Assembly: GCF_001558155.1 (NCBI RefSeq)
Contig: NZ_LOAS01000013.1
Coordinates: 62,001 to 126,000, forward strand
Source: Aliiruegeria sabulilitoris
GTDB taxonomy: Bacteria; Pseudomonadota; Alphaproteobacteria; Rhodobacterales; Rhodobacteraceae
DNA: 64,000 nt
Direction: 5' to 3'
Below are positions 45,008 to 53,453 of this stretch, piece by piece (positions within the stretch are counted from its first letter, which is position 1; each line of letters begins with the position of its first letter). The position numbers and the translations under genes are program-made. The notes under the pieces were generated by a model. The model was not told the DNA's origin, did no database searches, and saw nothing but the letters and a program-made list of their open reading frames with translations.

Positions 45008-46903
45008 TCAATCCTCTTCCCAGAGCGCGAGCAGAATATCGCGATACTCGGGGTCGTGGCTCCATTTGGGCAGGAGCCGGTTCATCAATCCACGATTCAT
45101 GTCCGGGTTGGTTTGGCGCCATTTGCGCCCCGCTTCGGTCGCGGCCTCCATGTTGCCCGCGCGCAGATGGGTGGCAAAGAGCATGCGGTATGCCCATGTG
45201 GCGCCCGGCGCCTCGCCCAGACCCTTTTCCACCAGGGCAATGGCTTCGTCATAACGTCCGATCGCCCGATAGGTCGCTGATCGTCCGAACAGAAGGTTGA
45301 AATGGAAGGGATCGAGCGGGCTGAGATGTTCCATCCGGTCGAAATGGGCAAAGGCTGCGTCGAAGTTTCCGGAGTAAACGGCGTTCCATCCCTTGCGCAG
45401 CCAGCCCCAGGCGTTGTTCGGGTCCATCGACAGCGCCCGGTCGAGGCAGGCTTCTGCCCGGGTGAAGTCGTTTATGGCAATGGAGTAGGCGGCGGCCAGG
45501 GCGACGAGCGCGGGCGGATCCTCCTGTGAGACGGGTTGGGCGCGGGCGATGAATTCCCGGGTGCGCGCAGCATTGCCGTCGGGATCGTTGCTCCAGAGGT
45601 AACAGGCCTGCTGTGCATGGCACCAGGCCTTCATAGCCAAGGCGCGGGGGTAATCCGGATCGCAGGCCAGCGCCTCGTCAAAAAGCGCCAGTGCCTTTGC
45701 ATTCGCTTCCCGGTTATGGGTCCAAAAATGCGGATAGGCTGTCAGGACGAGGTCATAGGCGGTCCTGTCCCGCGCGGGTTTGGCGCGTGCCCGGTCAATC
45801 TCGGCGCTGCGCAGGCTGGGCGAAAGCTGGCCGGCCACATGTGCGGCGATCCGGTCCTGCAAATCGAACAGATCGTCGAGCCGGTCATCCTGCCGATCCG
45901 ACCAGATGACGCGACCGCTCTCCGACAGCACGAGCCGCGTGGTGATGCGCACCCGGTCGCCCGCGCGTTGAATGCTGCCTTCGAGAAGGTAGGTCGCGCC
46001 GAGCTTTTTGCCGATCTCGGCATGCGACAAGCCCTGTCCGCGAAGTGCGAAACTGGACTGGCGCGCTATGACGTGGAAATCGCGGCTGCGGCTGAGCGAG
46101 GCGGTGATCTCTTCGACCACCCCATCGGCGAACACGCTGTCCGCGGCGCCGCCGATTTCGTCAAAGGGCAGGATCGCCAGAACCGGCGTCCCGTCACTGC
46201 CGGGGATGCATATCTCCGGCGCGGTTGCGACGGCGGCGGGGCTTGCCTGCCGCAGGGCCTCCGCCAGCGCGATGGTTTCCGGCATCACGGCGATATCGAG
46301 TTGCGCCGAAAGATAACTCTCGAACCGCTCCAGCCGGGCCAGCGCCGCCGAGCGGTCGCCACCCAGAGCGGCCGCGCGCAGAAGCATCTGCATGGCCAAT
46401 TCGCTCGCAGGATCTGTATCCAGCGCGGCAGAGGCGGCAGCCTGGGCGGCGTCTGCGTCACCGGTCTCGAGCGCCTTGGCGGCCTGGCCGAGCCGGTCCT
46501 CGCGCGCCCGATCCTGATGCCGTAGCCGCGCGTCACGCAACCAATCCTCGAAGCCGCGCGAGGCGAGATCGAAGCCGTCGAGCAGCGGAGCGCCCTCTCC
46601 GGGCCGGATGTACAGGTCTTCGCCGGACAGGCGCACCTCGCGGCGATCCGCCAACAAGACATGTTCCGGCAGGCATCGGCGAAGGCGCGACAATTCCTGA
46701 CGCAGAGAGGCTCCGGCCTGTTCGCGGCTGCGGTCGGACCAGAGCAGGTCCATCAGCACCGACCGCGACGCCGCCATGCCCGGCTGACAGGCCAGGTACG
46801 CCAATAGTGCCTGCCCCCGCTTCGACAGGCCTTCAATGGGCGAGCCGGCAGAATCCAAGGCCTCGAAGCTGCCTTCCAGGCGCAATGTGAGTGCGCGCGT
46901 CAT
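45008..46903 (-). CDS. SARP-type transcriptional regulator with TolB-like and TPR regions
   Basis: 631 residues. The N-terminal winged helix and bacterial transcriptional activation domain span about 1-225 (RGQALLAYLACQPGMAASRS, REQAGASLRQELSRLRRCLP). A TolB-N-like domain follows at about 245-370 (VLAILPFDEIGGAADSVFAD, ATYLLEGSIQRAGDRVRITT, VIWSDRQDDRLDDLFDLQD). TPR-like helices fill 390-600. Such proteins resemble CadC/adenylate-cyclase-associated regulators and sense unknown cues. The ATG at 46903 has GGGG at 6 nt and is preferred over a GTG at 46927. It is divergent from the DUF1127 gene. Confidence 0.85.
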   Translation of the reverse strand: MTRALTLRLEGSFEALDSAGSPIEGLSKRGQALLAYLACQPGMAASRSVLMDLLWSDRSREQAGASLRQELSRLRRCLPEHVLLADRREVRLSGEDLYIRPGEGAPLLDGFDLASRGFEDWLRDARLRHQDRAREDRLGQAAKALETGDADAAQAAASAALDTDPASELAMQMLLRAAALGGDRSAALARLERFESYLSAQLDIAVMPETIALAEALRQASPAAVATAPEICIPGSDGTPVLAILPFDEIGGAADSVFADGVVEEITASLSRSRDFHVIARQSSFALRGQGLSHAEIGKKLGATYLLEGSIQRAGDRVRITTRLVLSESGRVIWSDRQDDRLDDLFDLQDRIAAHVAGQLSPSLRSAEIDRARAKPARDRTAYDLVLTAYPHFWTHNREANAKALALFDEALACDPDYPRALAMKAWCHAQQACYLWSNDPDGNAARTREFIARAQPVSQEDPPALVALAAAYSIAINDFTRAEACLDRALSMDPNNAWGWLRKGWNAVYSGNFDAAFAHFDRMEHLSPLDPFHFNLLFGRSATYRAIGRYDEAIALVEKGLGEAPGATWAYRMLFATHLRAGNMEAATEAGRKWRQTNPDMNRGLMNRLLPKWSHDPEYRDILLALWEED

Positions 46904-47060
46904 GAGCCCCAAAGTAGCTGGTTTCACGCGAACAGATCAAATGCACCGTCACTTTTCACGAAGATTTTGCGCGCCGTTGCACGGGATTTACGCTGTCGAT
47001 TGCGCTGGCATTGCGGAGGAAGCGCAGGATGGAGCTGTCAACACCAACAGGAGCCACTTC

Positions 47061-47267
47061 ATGCAACAGATCCTCGATACCCGCGCCACCATCCGCCGCC
47101 CCTCCAGCAGTTCTTTCGCCACAAGGCTGCTTCGCCGGGTGATCGATGCCGACCGCCGCTATCGCGAGCGGCGCGCGCTGGTACGGCTGAGCAATGAACA
47201 GCTCGACGATATCGGCCAGTCGCGTGCCGAGATTGGCCGGATGATGCGCGGGGACAGTCGTTCTTGA
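47061..47267 (+). CDS. DUF1127 small protein
   Basis: 68 residues with a basic N-terminus and the DUF1127 helix RYRERRALVRLSNEQLDDIG followed by QSRAEIGRMMRG. DUF1127 proteins in this group act in stress and small-RNA-linked regulation. CAACAGGAG precedes the ATG. The 157-nt interval from the SARP gene holds both promoters. Confidence 0.85.
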   Translation: MQQILDTRATIRRPSSSSFATRLLRRVIDADRRYRERRALVRLSNEQLDDIGQSRAEIGRMMRGDSRS

Positions 47268-47289
47268 AGATTCCAGCGGGCGTGCCCGA

Positions 47290-48051
47290 TCAGGGCTTGA
47301 TCCGCCAGCCGGAGCGAAAGATCCACCAGATCGTGGTCAGACAAGCAGACAGGAAGACCGTGATCGCCAGGATCGACAGGCCCACGGGCACATCCGCCAA
47401 CCCGAAAAAGGACCAGCGGAAGCCGGAGATCAGGTAGACCACCGGGTTGAACAGGCTGACTGTCTGCCAGCCCGGCGGCAGCATGGTGATGGAATAGAAA
47501 GCCCCGCCAAGGAAAACGAGCGGCGTGATCACGAGCAACGGAATGAGCTGAAGCTGTTCGAAATTCCCGGCCCAGATGCCGATGATGAACCCCATCAGCG
47601 CGAAACTGACCGATGTCAGCACCAGGAACAGGACCATGAAGACTGGGTGCGCAATGGTCAGGTCCACGAAGAAGGTCGAGGTGATCAGGATAATGGCCGC
47701 GATCATCAGTGCCTTGGTCGCCGCCGCACCCACATAGCCGATGACGATCTCGATGAAGGAGACGGGCGCGGAGAGCAGCTCATAGATCGTGCCGATGAAT
47801 TTCGGGAAATAGATCCCGAAGGAGGCATTCGTCACCGATTGCTGCAACAGCGTCAGCATCACAAGCCCCGGCACGATGAAGGCGCCATAGGGAATACCGT
47901 CCACCGTGTCGATGCGCTGGCCGATCGCCGTGCCGAAAACGACGAAGTAGAGCACCGTGGACAGGACCGGGGAGACGATGGATTGCGCCAGCGTCCGGAA
48001 CGTCCGGTTCATCTCGTAGCTGTAGATGGACATCACCGCCTGCCAGTTCAT
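47290..48051 (-). CDS. ABC-2 type transporter permease
   Basis: 253 residues with six membrane helices in the YadH/NodJ pattern ([55 protein letters not shown]). It would form the export channel with the ATPase encoded just upstream on the same strand; the ATG overlaps the ATPase stop (ATGA). The cargo is not evident; relatives export drugs or lipids/polysaccharides. Confidence 0.9.
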   Translation of the reverse strand: MNWQAVMSIYSYEMNRTFRTLAQSIVSPVLSTVLYFVVFGTAIGQRIDTVDGIPYGAFIVPGLVMLTLLQQSVTNASFGIYFPKFIGTIYELLSAPVSFIEIVIGYVGAAATKALMIAAIILITSTFFVDLTIAHPVFMVLFLVLTSVSFALMGFIIGIWAGNFEQLQLIPLLVITPLVFLGGAFYSITMLPPGWQTVSLFNPVVYLISGFRWSFFGLADVPVGLSILAITVFLSACLTTIWWIFRSGWRIKP

Positions 48052-48983
48052 TTCCCGGTCCTCCCCTCTTCCACCAGAGTGAGGAACACGTCCTCCAGCG
48101 AGCTTTGCCGGGTCGTCAGGTCCTTCAGCGAAAGCCCCGCCTCGGCCACGGCGCCCAGAAGCCGTGTCATGCCGGTGCGCTCCGCATGGGCGTCGAATTC
48201 ATAGGTCAACCGCAAGCCATCTTCGGAGCGTTGCAACTCGAACCCCGCCAGCGATGATGGCAGTTCGGGCAAGGGCTCGCCCAGTTCCAGCACAAGCTCC
48301 TTGCGCCCCAACTGGTGGAGCAGCTTCGCCTTCTCCTCGACCAGCAACAGCCGTCCGTGGTCGATCACCCCGATCCGGTCGGCCATCTCCTCGGCCTCCT
48401 CGATATAATGGGTGGTCAGGATGATGGTCACGCCCTCCGCGCGCAGCAGGCGCACCAGCTCCCACATCTCCCGCCGGAGCGTCACATCCACCCCGGCCGT
48501 CGGCTCGTCGAGAAACAGCACGCGCGGCTCATGGCTCAGCGCCTTGGCGATCAGCACCCGCCGCTTCATGCCACCCGAAAGCTCCCGGTTGCGGCTGTCG
48601 CGCTTGTCCCAGAGCGACAGGGCGCGCAATACCTTTTCGATATGCGCATCGTCCCGCCGCTTGCCAAACAGCCCGCGCGAGAAGCGCACCGTGTTGATCA
48701 CCTTCTCGAATGGCTCGATGCTGATCTCCTGCGGCACCAGCCCGATCATCTCGCGGGCCGCCCGGTAATCCTGCAAAATGTCGTGCCCGCCCACGCTCAC
48801 GGAGCCGGCGCTTGGCGAGACCAGCCCGCAGATGATCGAAATCAAGGTCGTCTTGCCGGCACCATTGGGCCCGAGCAAGGCAAGGATCTCGCCCTCCTCG
48901 ATGTCGAGGGTCACGCCTTTGAGCGCCTCGAAGCCGCCTTCATAGGTCTTGGCAAGATCCTGTATGGAAATGATGGCAGCCAC
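48048..48983 (-). CDS. ABC transporter ATP-binding protein
   Basis: 311 residues. Walker A is GPNGAGKTT, the Q-loop is GLVPQEIS, the signature is [18 protein letters not shown], and Walker B is [13 protein letters not shown], followed by [14 protein letters not shown]. The C-terminal 80 residues are the usual extension of drug/lipid exporters. A GTG start at 48983 with AAGGAGG at ideal spacing is chosen; the frame upstream to 49064 is open but unlikely. It is coupled to the permease. Confidence 0.94.
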   Translation of the reverse strand: MAAIISIQDLAKTYEGGFEALKGVTLDIEEGEILALLGPNGAGKTTLISIICGLVSPSAGSVSVGGHDILQDYRAAREMIGLVPQEISIEPFEKVINTVRFSRGLFGKRRDDAHIEKVLRALSLWDKRDSRNRELSGGMKRRVLIAKALSHEPRVLFLDEPTAGVDVTLRREMWELVRLLRAEGVTIILTTHYIEEAEEMADRIGVIDHGRLLLVEEKAKLLHQLGRKELVLELGEPLPELPSSLAGFELQRSEDGLRLTYEFDAHAERTGMTRLLGAVAEAGLSLKDLTTRQSSLEDVFLTLVEEGRTGK

Positions 48984-49082
48984 GGCTGGCCTCCTTGTCA
49001 ATGCCAACCGTTGGTAGCCTATTCCCGCGCTCAGGAAAACGCACACGGGACTGCGCCGACGCACAGTCCATCACCTGTCCCG

Positions 49083-49133
49083 AAATATCCCGGGGGAGGC
49101 GCGGCTTGCCGCGACGGGGCAGCGCCCCCGCCC
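49083..49133 (-). repeat. Modular hairpin/GGATATTT element, copy C
   Basis: On the minus strand: GGGGGC-GCT-GCCCC, then GTCGCGGC/GCCGCGCC hairpin, TCCCCC, then GGGATATTTCG. It lies between the ATPase gene and gcrA, both on the minus strand. Confidence 0.7.
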
Positions 49134-49144
49134 GAGTCACGGTC

Positions 49145-49750
49145 TCAGCGCCGACGGTCGCGGCGCGAGGACATCGGCTGGAACGCGACGCCCACATGGG
49201 CTTCGCAATAGGGTTTGCCCTGCTGGACGGGCAGGCCGCAGAACCAGAATTCCTCGGTCGCCGGATCGCCGATTGGCCATTTGCAGGTCCGCTCGGTCAG
49301 TTCCATCAGCCCGAGCTTGCGCGCCTTCTTCTCGATCTCGCGCACCGAGGCCAGCGCCTCGGGGCTGATCTCGTTGGCCGAAGGCTGCGGCGGAAGCGGC
49401 TGGCCAGCCGGAATGATCTGGCGGCGCGGCGGCACGGCGGGAACTTCGGGCTCCGGTTGCGGCTCTGCGACGGGAGCGGGCTTGGCCTCGACTTTGGCAG
49501 GCTGTTCCTTAACGGGCTTCGGCTTGGGTGCCTCGGCCTTGGGGGCGGCAACCTTCTCCGGCGCTGCCTCGGCTGCCTTGGCCTTGTCGCTGCCGCCGCC
49601 GCCATTGCGGTTGGACAGCCCCAGCCGATGTACCTTGCCGATCACGGCATTGCGCGTCACGCCGCCAAGTTCCTTGGCGATCTGGCTCGCGCTCTGGCCT
49701 TCGCCCCACATCCGCTTCAGGGTCTCGACACGTTCTTCGGTCCAGGACAT
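49145..49750 (-). CDS. gcrA: Cell-cycle regulator GcrA
   Basis: 201 residues. The N-terminus is WTEERVETLKRMWGEGQSAS (sequence-specific HTH), then TRNAVIGKVHRLGLSNR. A long Pro/Ala/Lys/Glu linker (about 52-125) precedes a C-terminal part with TCKWPIGDPATEEFWFCGLP and KPYCEAHVGVAF, the RNA polymerase sigma70-binding portion. In Alphaproteobacteria it activates genes at CcrM-methylated GANTC sites. Unusual length is in the linker. Repeat copy C follows the stop. Confidence 0.95.
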   Translation of the reverse strand: MSWTEERVETLKRMWGEGQSASQIAKELGGVTRNAVIGKVHRLGLSNRNGGGGSDKAKAAEAAPEKVAAPKAEAPKPKPVKEQPAKVEAKPAPVAEPQPEPEVPAVPPRRQIIPAGQPLPPQPSANEISPEALASVREIEKKARKLGLMELTERTCKWPIGDPATEEFWFCGLPVQQGKPYCEAHVGVAFQPMSSRRDRRR

Positions 49751-49895
49751 ATGCCAGCCTCCAATACAGAAGGGCGCCCCCGGTTCGCTTTCACCGGCGC
49801 CGCCCTCACATTCAGGTTTGTCCTATTCTATGTCGCCCGATTGGGGGTTACAAGCGGCGCTGGAAACAAGGCCGGTCATTCGGCGGGAGATGGCA

Positions 49896-50699
49896 ATGAG
49901 CGATATCACGAGCATGGGCGAACGCCGCTTCGGCCGCGTCAACTGGCTGGGGCTGCAAACGCTGACCGGGCGGGAGATCCGCCGCTTCCTGACCGTCTGG
50001 ATGCAGACCGTCATGGCGCCGCTGGTCACGGCGGGGCTGTTCCTGACGATCTTCTCCATCGCCATCGGTCCGGGCCGCGGAGAGGTGATGGGCTTTGCCT
50101 ATCTCCATTTCATCGCGCCGGGCATTCTCACCATGACCGTGGTGCAGAACGCCTTCGCCAATACCTCATCTTCGATCCTCGTCTCCAAGGTGCAGGGCAA
50201 TATCGTCGACACGCTGATGCCGCCGCTCTCGCCGGGTGAGTTGGTCTGCGGCTATGTCGCGGGCGGCATTGCGCGCGGCCTCTTCGTCGCCGTTCCCATC
50301 GGCCTAATAATGATGCCGGTGATCGGTATCGAGATCCGCTCGCCGCTTCTGGCGCTGCTTTGCATCTCTCTTGGGGCGTCGCTCATGGCCGGGCTTGGCC
50401 TCATGGCGGGCATCTACGCACAGAAATTCGATCAGCTCGCCGCGGTCAGCAATTTCATCATCACCCCGCTCGCCTTCCTGTCGGGAACCTTCTACTCGGC
50501 CGAGGCGGTTCCGGACGCCATGCAGGCCATGCTGCACTGGAACCCGATGTTCTACCTGATCGATGGCATCCGCTTCTCGGTACTGGGTATCTCGGACAGC
50601 TCGCCGCTTCTGGGGCTCGCGATCCTGTCCACGGCGTCCGGGCTGGTCCTGTTCCTGTGCTGGCGGATGATGCGCACGGGTTACCGTCTCAAACCCTGA
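49896..50699 (+). CDS. ABC-2 type transporter permease (second copy)
   Basis: 267 residues with six membrane helices, similar in plan to the permease at 47290 (GREIRRFLTVWMQTVMAPLV, FLSGTFYSAEAVPDAMQAML, NPMFYLIDGIRFSVLGI). It lies beyond gcrA on the opposite strand and has no own ATPase. It likely pairs with the ATPase at 48048, either as an alternative or as a second subunit. The ATG at 49896 has GGGAG at 6 nt. Confidence 0.9.
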   Translation: MSDITSMGERRFGRVNWLGLQTLTGREIRRFLTVWMQTVMAPLVTAGLFLTIFSIAIGPGRGEVMGFAYLHFIAPGILTMTVVQNAFANTSSSILVSKVQGNIVDTLMPPLSPGELVCGYVAGGIARGLFVAVPIGLIMMPVIGIEIRSPLLALLCISLGASLMAGLGLMAGIYAQKFDQLAAVSNFIITPLAFLSGTFYSAEAVPDAMQAMLHWNPMFYLIDGIRFSVLGISDSSPLLGLAILSTASGLVLFLCWRMMRTGYRLKP

Positions 50700-51087
50700 C
50701 GTTTCGTTCCCGGCGTGACGCGAGAATAGCGCCGCCGGTTGGGATCACCATTACGCCCGTCACCGAGATCCTGTCCGGTCAAACGCCGAGGATTGAAACG
50801 TCTTGGGGCGAGGCAAAGAGCGTTGCCGTGACACACAGCGTCTTAGCCATCTGTACTTGTGCCCTCGCCTGCGGACGCGGGGGCCGAAATGCCTCATTCA
50901 TGCAGCCGTGCTGTCCGGGCCCTTCGCCTGCCGCCAGCCAAAAACCGCTGGTCGTGCTCGAGAATTCCCGCTAAGCGGCTGCCCATGGCTTACCGCTGCG
51001 CATCCCCTGCAATCCGACGCATCCGTCGTCGCGCCTGACCCGGTCCAACCGGCGTCGGCCCTATCCGCGCACCCCAGCCTTCCCTCA
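50700..51087. other. Intergenic stretch without a supported gene
   Basis: About 390 bp between the permease and the argD promoter. Open frames here are short and Pro/Ala/Arg rich without domain-like patterns. No tRNA-like fold or clear terminator was seen. A small RNA cannot be excluded. Confidence 0.4.
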
Positions 51088-51117
51088 TTGACACGCCAAA
51101 AGCCCTCGGGCACTCAT
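51088..51117 (+). promoter_or_regulatory. Possible argD promoter
   Basis: TTGACA is followed after 17-18 nt by a poor -10 (CACTCA/ACTCAT). It lies 27-56 nt before the argD ATG. No ARG box is obvious. Confidence 0.4.
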
Positions 51118-51143
51118 TCCATTCCTGATGTGAGGATAGAAAA

Positions 51144-52325
51144 ATGGTCTCATCCATCCTGCCGACCTATAACCGCGCTCCGCTCCATTTCGTAAAGGGC
51201 GAAGGCTGCTGGCTGCAGGAGGCAGATGGTCGACGTTTTCTCGATCTCGGGGCCGGTATCGCCGTGAATGCCCTGGGCCACGCCAACCCGCATCTGGTGC
51301 GGGCGCTGACCGAACAGGCAGGCGCACTCTGGCACACCTCGAACCTCTACCATATCGACAAGCAACAGGCGCTGGCCGACCGACTGGTCGAGCTGACCTT
51401 CGCCGATACCTGCTTCTTCACCAATTCGGGTACCGAAGCGGCCGAACTGGCCATCAAGATGGCGCGCAAGTACTGGCACGAGAAGGGCCATTCGGAGCGG
51501 ATGAAGATCATCACCTTCGAAGGCTCCTTCCACGGCCGCTCCTCGGCCGCCATCGCTGCATCCGGCTCGGAGAAGATGACCAAGGGCTTCGGCCCGCTGC
51601 TGCCGGGTTTCGTCCACCTGCCTTTCGGCGATCACGAGGCCTTTGCCGAGGCCATGAAAGATCCGGAGGTCGGCGCCGTGCTGGTTGAGCCGATCCAGGG
51701 CGAGGGCGGCATCCGCACCATGAACGACGCCTGTCTCAAGGGCATGCGCGCGGCCTGCGACGCCACCGGCACACTGCTGATCCTCGACGAGGTGCAATGC
51801 GGCATGGGCCGTACCGGCAAGCTTTTCGCCCATGAATGGACCGGGGCGACCCCGGATATCATGATGGTCGCAAAAGGCATCGGCGGCGGCTTCCCCATCG
51901 GCGCCGTGCTCGCCACGGAAGAGGCGGCCAGCGGCATGACCGCCGGAACTCACGGCTCCACCTATGGCGGCAACCCGCTCGGCTGCGCCGTGGCGCTCGC
52001 CGTTCTGGAGATTGTCGGCGAACCGGCTTTCCTGGAGGAGGTCTCCCGCAAGGCCGGCCTGCTGCGGCAGGGTCTCGAGGGCCTCGTCGCCAGCCATCCC
52101 GACATTTTCGAGGAGGTGCGCGGCGAAGGTCTCATGCTCGGCCTGCGCTGCAAGCCGCCGGTAGGCGACATCGTATCGGCCGCCTATGACGAGGAACTCA
52201 TCGTTGTCCCCGCCGCCGAAAATGTCATCCGCCTGCTACCGGCTCTCAATATTTCCGAGGAGGAAATCTCCGAAGCGCTCTCCCGGCTCGACCGAACCGC
52301 CAGCCGCGCCGCCGAGACCGCCTGA
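51144..52325 (+). CDS. argD: Acetylornithine aminotransferase
   Basis: 393-residue PLP enzyme of arginine synthesis. Segments are GCWLQEADGRRFLDLGAGIA, FTNSGTEAAELAIKMARKY, FEGSFHGRSSAAIAASG, LILDEVQCGMGRTGKLFAHE and VAKGIGGGFPIGAVLA with the PLP Lys. THGSTYGGNPLGCAVALAVL is also family-typical. The gene starts after GTGAGGATAGAAA. It is followed by argF with repeat copy D between them. Confidence 0.95.
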   Translation: MVSSILPTYNRAPLHFVKGEGCWLQEADGRRFLDLGAGIAVNALGHANPHLVRALTEQAGALWHTSNLYHIDKQQALADRLVELTFADTCFFTNSGTEAAELAIKMARKYWHEKGHSERMKIITFEGSFHGRSSAAIAASGSEKMTKGFGPLLPGFVHLPFGDHEAFAEAMKDPEVGAVLVEPIQGEGGIRTMNDACLKGMRAACDATGTLLILDEVQCGMGRTGKLFAHEWTGATPDIMMVAKGIGGGFPIGAVLATEEAASGMTAGTHGSTYGGNPLGCAVALAVLEIVGEPAFLEEVSRKAGLLRQGLEGLVASHPDIFEEVRGEGLMLGLRCKPPVGDIVSAAYDEELIVVPAAENVIRLLPALNISEEEISEALSRLDRTASRAAETA

Positions 52326-52340
52326 TCCTTCTCCTTTCTG

Positions 52341-52392
52341 AAAATATCCTCGGGGGGAGCGCGCATGGCGCGCGGGGGGCAGACAGCCCCCC
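52341..52392 (-). repeat. Modular hairpin/GGATATTT element, copy D
   Basis: On the minus strand: GGGGGGC-TGTCT-GCCCCCC hairpin, GCGCGC-CAT-GCGCGC hairpin, TCCCCCC, then GAGGATATTTTC. It sits between argD and argF, opposite to their direction. Confidence 0.7.
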
Positions 52393-52419
52393 ACCCACCG
52401 CTCCACGAAAGACCGACAC

Positions 52420-53349
52420 ATGACACATTTCCTCGATATCAATACCACGGCGGCCCCCGAATTGCGGGCGATCATCGACAATGCCCGCGCCATCAAGGAG
52501 GCCCGGAATGGCCGCCCAAAGGGTGCGCCCGATGACGAGCAACCGCTTGCGGGTCACATGGTCGCGCTGATCTTCGAAAAGCCCTCGACCCGGACCCGCG
52601 TCTCCTTCGATGTGGGCGTGCGCCAGATGGGCGGGCAAACGATGGTGCTGTCGGGCAAGGAAATGCAGCTCGGCCATGGCGAGACCATCGCCGATACCGC
52701 CCGCGTGCTGTCGCGCTACGTGGACATGATCATGATCCGCACCTTCGAGGAGGCCACCCTGCAGGAGCTGGCTGAATACTCCTCCGTGCCGGTGATCAAC
52801 GGACTGACCGACCGTACCCACCCCTGCCAGATCATGGCCGATATCCTTACGTTCGAGGAACATCGCGGCCCCATCGCCGGAAAAAAGGTCGTCTGGTCGG
52901 GCGACGGCAACAATGTCTGCGCCTCCTTCATCCACGCCGCCGGCCAGTTCGGTTTCGACCTGACCTTCACCGGCCCGCAAGTGCTGGACCCGGAGGATGT
53001 CTTCGTCGGTGAGGCGCGTTCCAAGGGCGTCTCGATCACCATCGAGCGCGACCCCGTCAAGGCCGTCGCGGGCGCCGATCTGGTCGTGACCGATACCTGG
53101 CTGTCGATGCACGATTCCCAATCTTCGCAGGAACGCCGGCATAACCTGTTGCGCCCATACCAGGTGAACAAGGAACTCATGAAGGCGGCCGGACCGGACG
53201 CGCTCTTCATGCACTGCCTGCCGGCCCATCGGAACGAGGAAGCGACAAGCGAGGTCATGGACGGCCCGCAATCGGTGATCTTCGACGAGGCCGAGAACCG
53301 CCTGCACGCGCAGAAAGCCATCATGCGCTGGTGCCTGCAAAACGCGTAA
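52420..53349 (+). CDS. argF: Ornithine carbamoyltransferase
   Basis: 309 residues. The carbamoyl phosphate site is [20 protein letters not shown] and the [15 protein letters not shown] motif. The ornithine site is [10 protein letters not shown] and [12 protein letters not shown]. It makes citrulline from ornithine. Its ribosome binding site is weak (GAAAGACC). The gene follows argD, a common pairing. Confidence 0.96.
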   Translation: MTHFLDINTTAAPELRAIIDNARAIKEARNGRPKGAPDDEQPLAGHMVALIFEKPSTRTRVSFDVGVRQMGGQTMVLSGKEMQLGHGETIADTARVLSRYVDMIMIRTFEEATLQELAEYSSVPVINGLTDRTHPCQIMADILTFEEHRGPIAGKKVVWSGDGNNVCASFIHAAGQFGFDLTFTGPQVLDPEDVFVGEARSKGVSITIERDPVKAVAGADLVVTDTWLSMHDSQSSQERRHNLLRPYQVNKELMKAAGPDALFMHCLPAHRNEEATSEVMDGPQSVIFDEAENRLHAQKAIMRWCLQNA

Positions 53350-53366
53350 AGCATGACAGGGGGTGC

Positions 53367-53416
53367 GGGGGGCTGTAGCCCCCCGGACGCGCTCCGCAGG
53401 GGCGCGCCTCCCCCCG
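53367..53416 (+). repeat. Modular hairpin element, copy E (lacking GGATATTT)
   Basis: GGGGGGC-TGTA-GCCCCCC, then a GCGC/GCGC hairpin, then TCCCCCC. The order matches copy D (on the other strand) but the ATATTT box is absent. It lies just 3' of argF. Confidence 0.6.
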
Positions 53417-53453
53417 CTTCCAACGGCGTGAAGACGCCGCCGGGAAGGCCGGG

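Noticed and set aside
50700-51087. tRNA, tmRNA, 6S or SRP RNA in the gap before argD
   Set aside because: No acceptor/T-arm pattern or recognisable core was seen.
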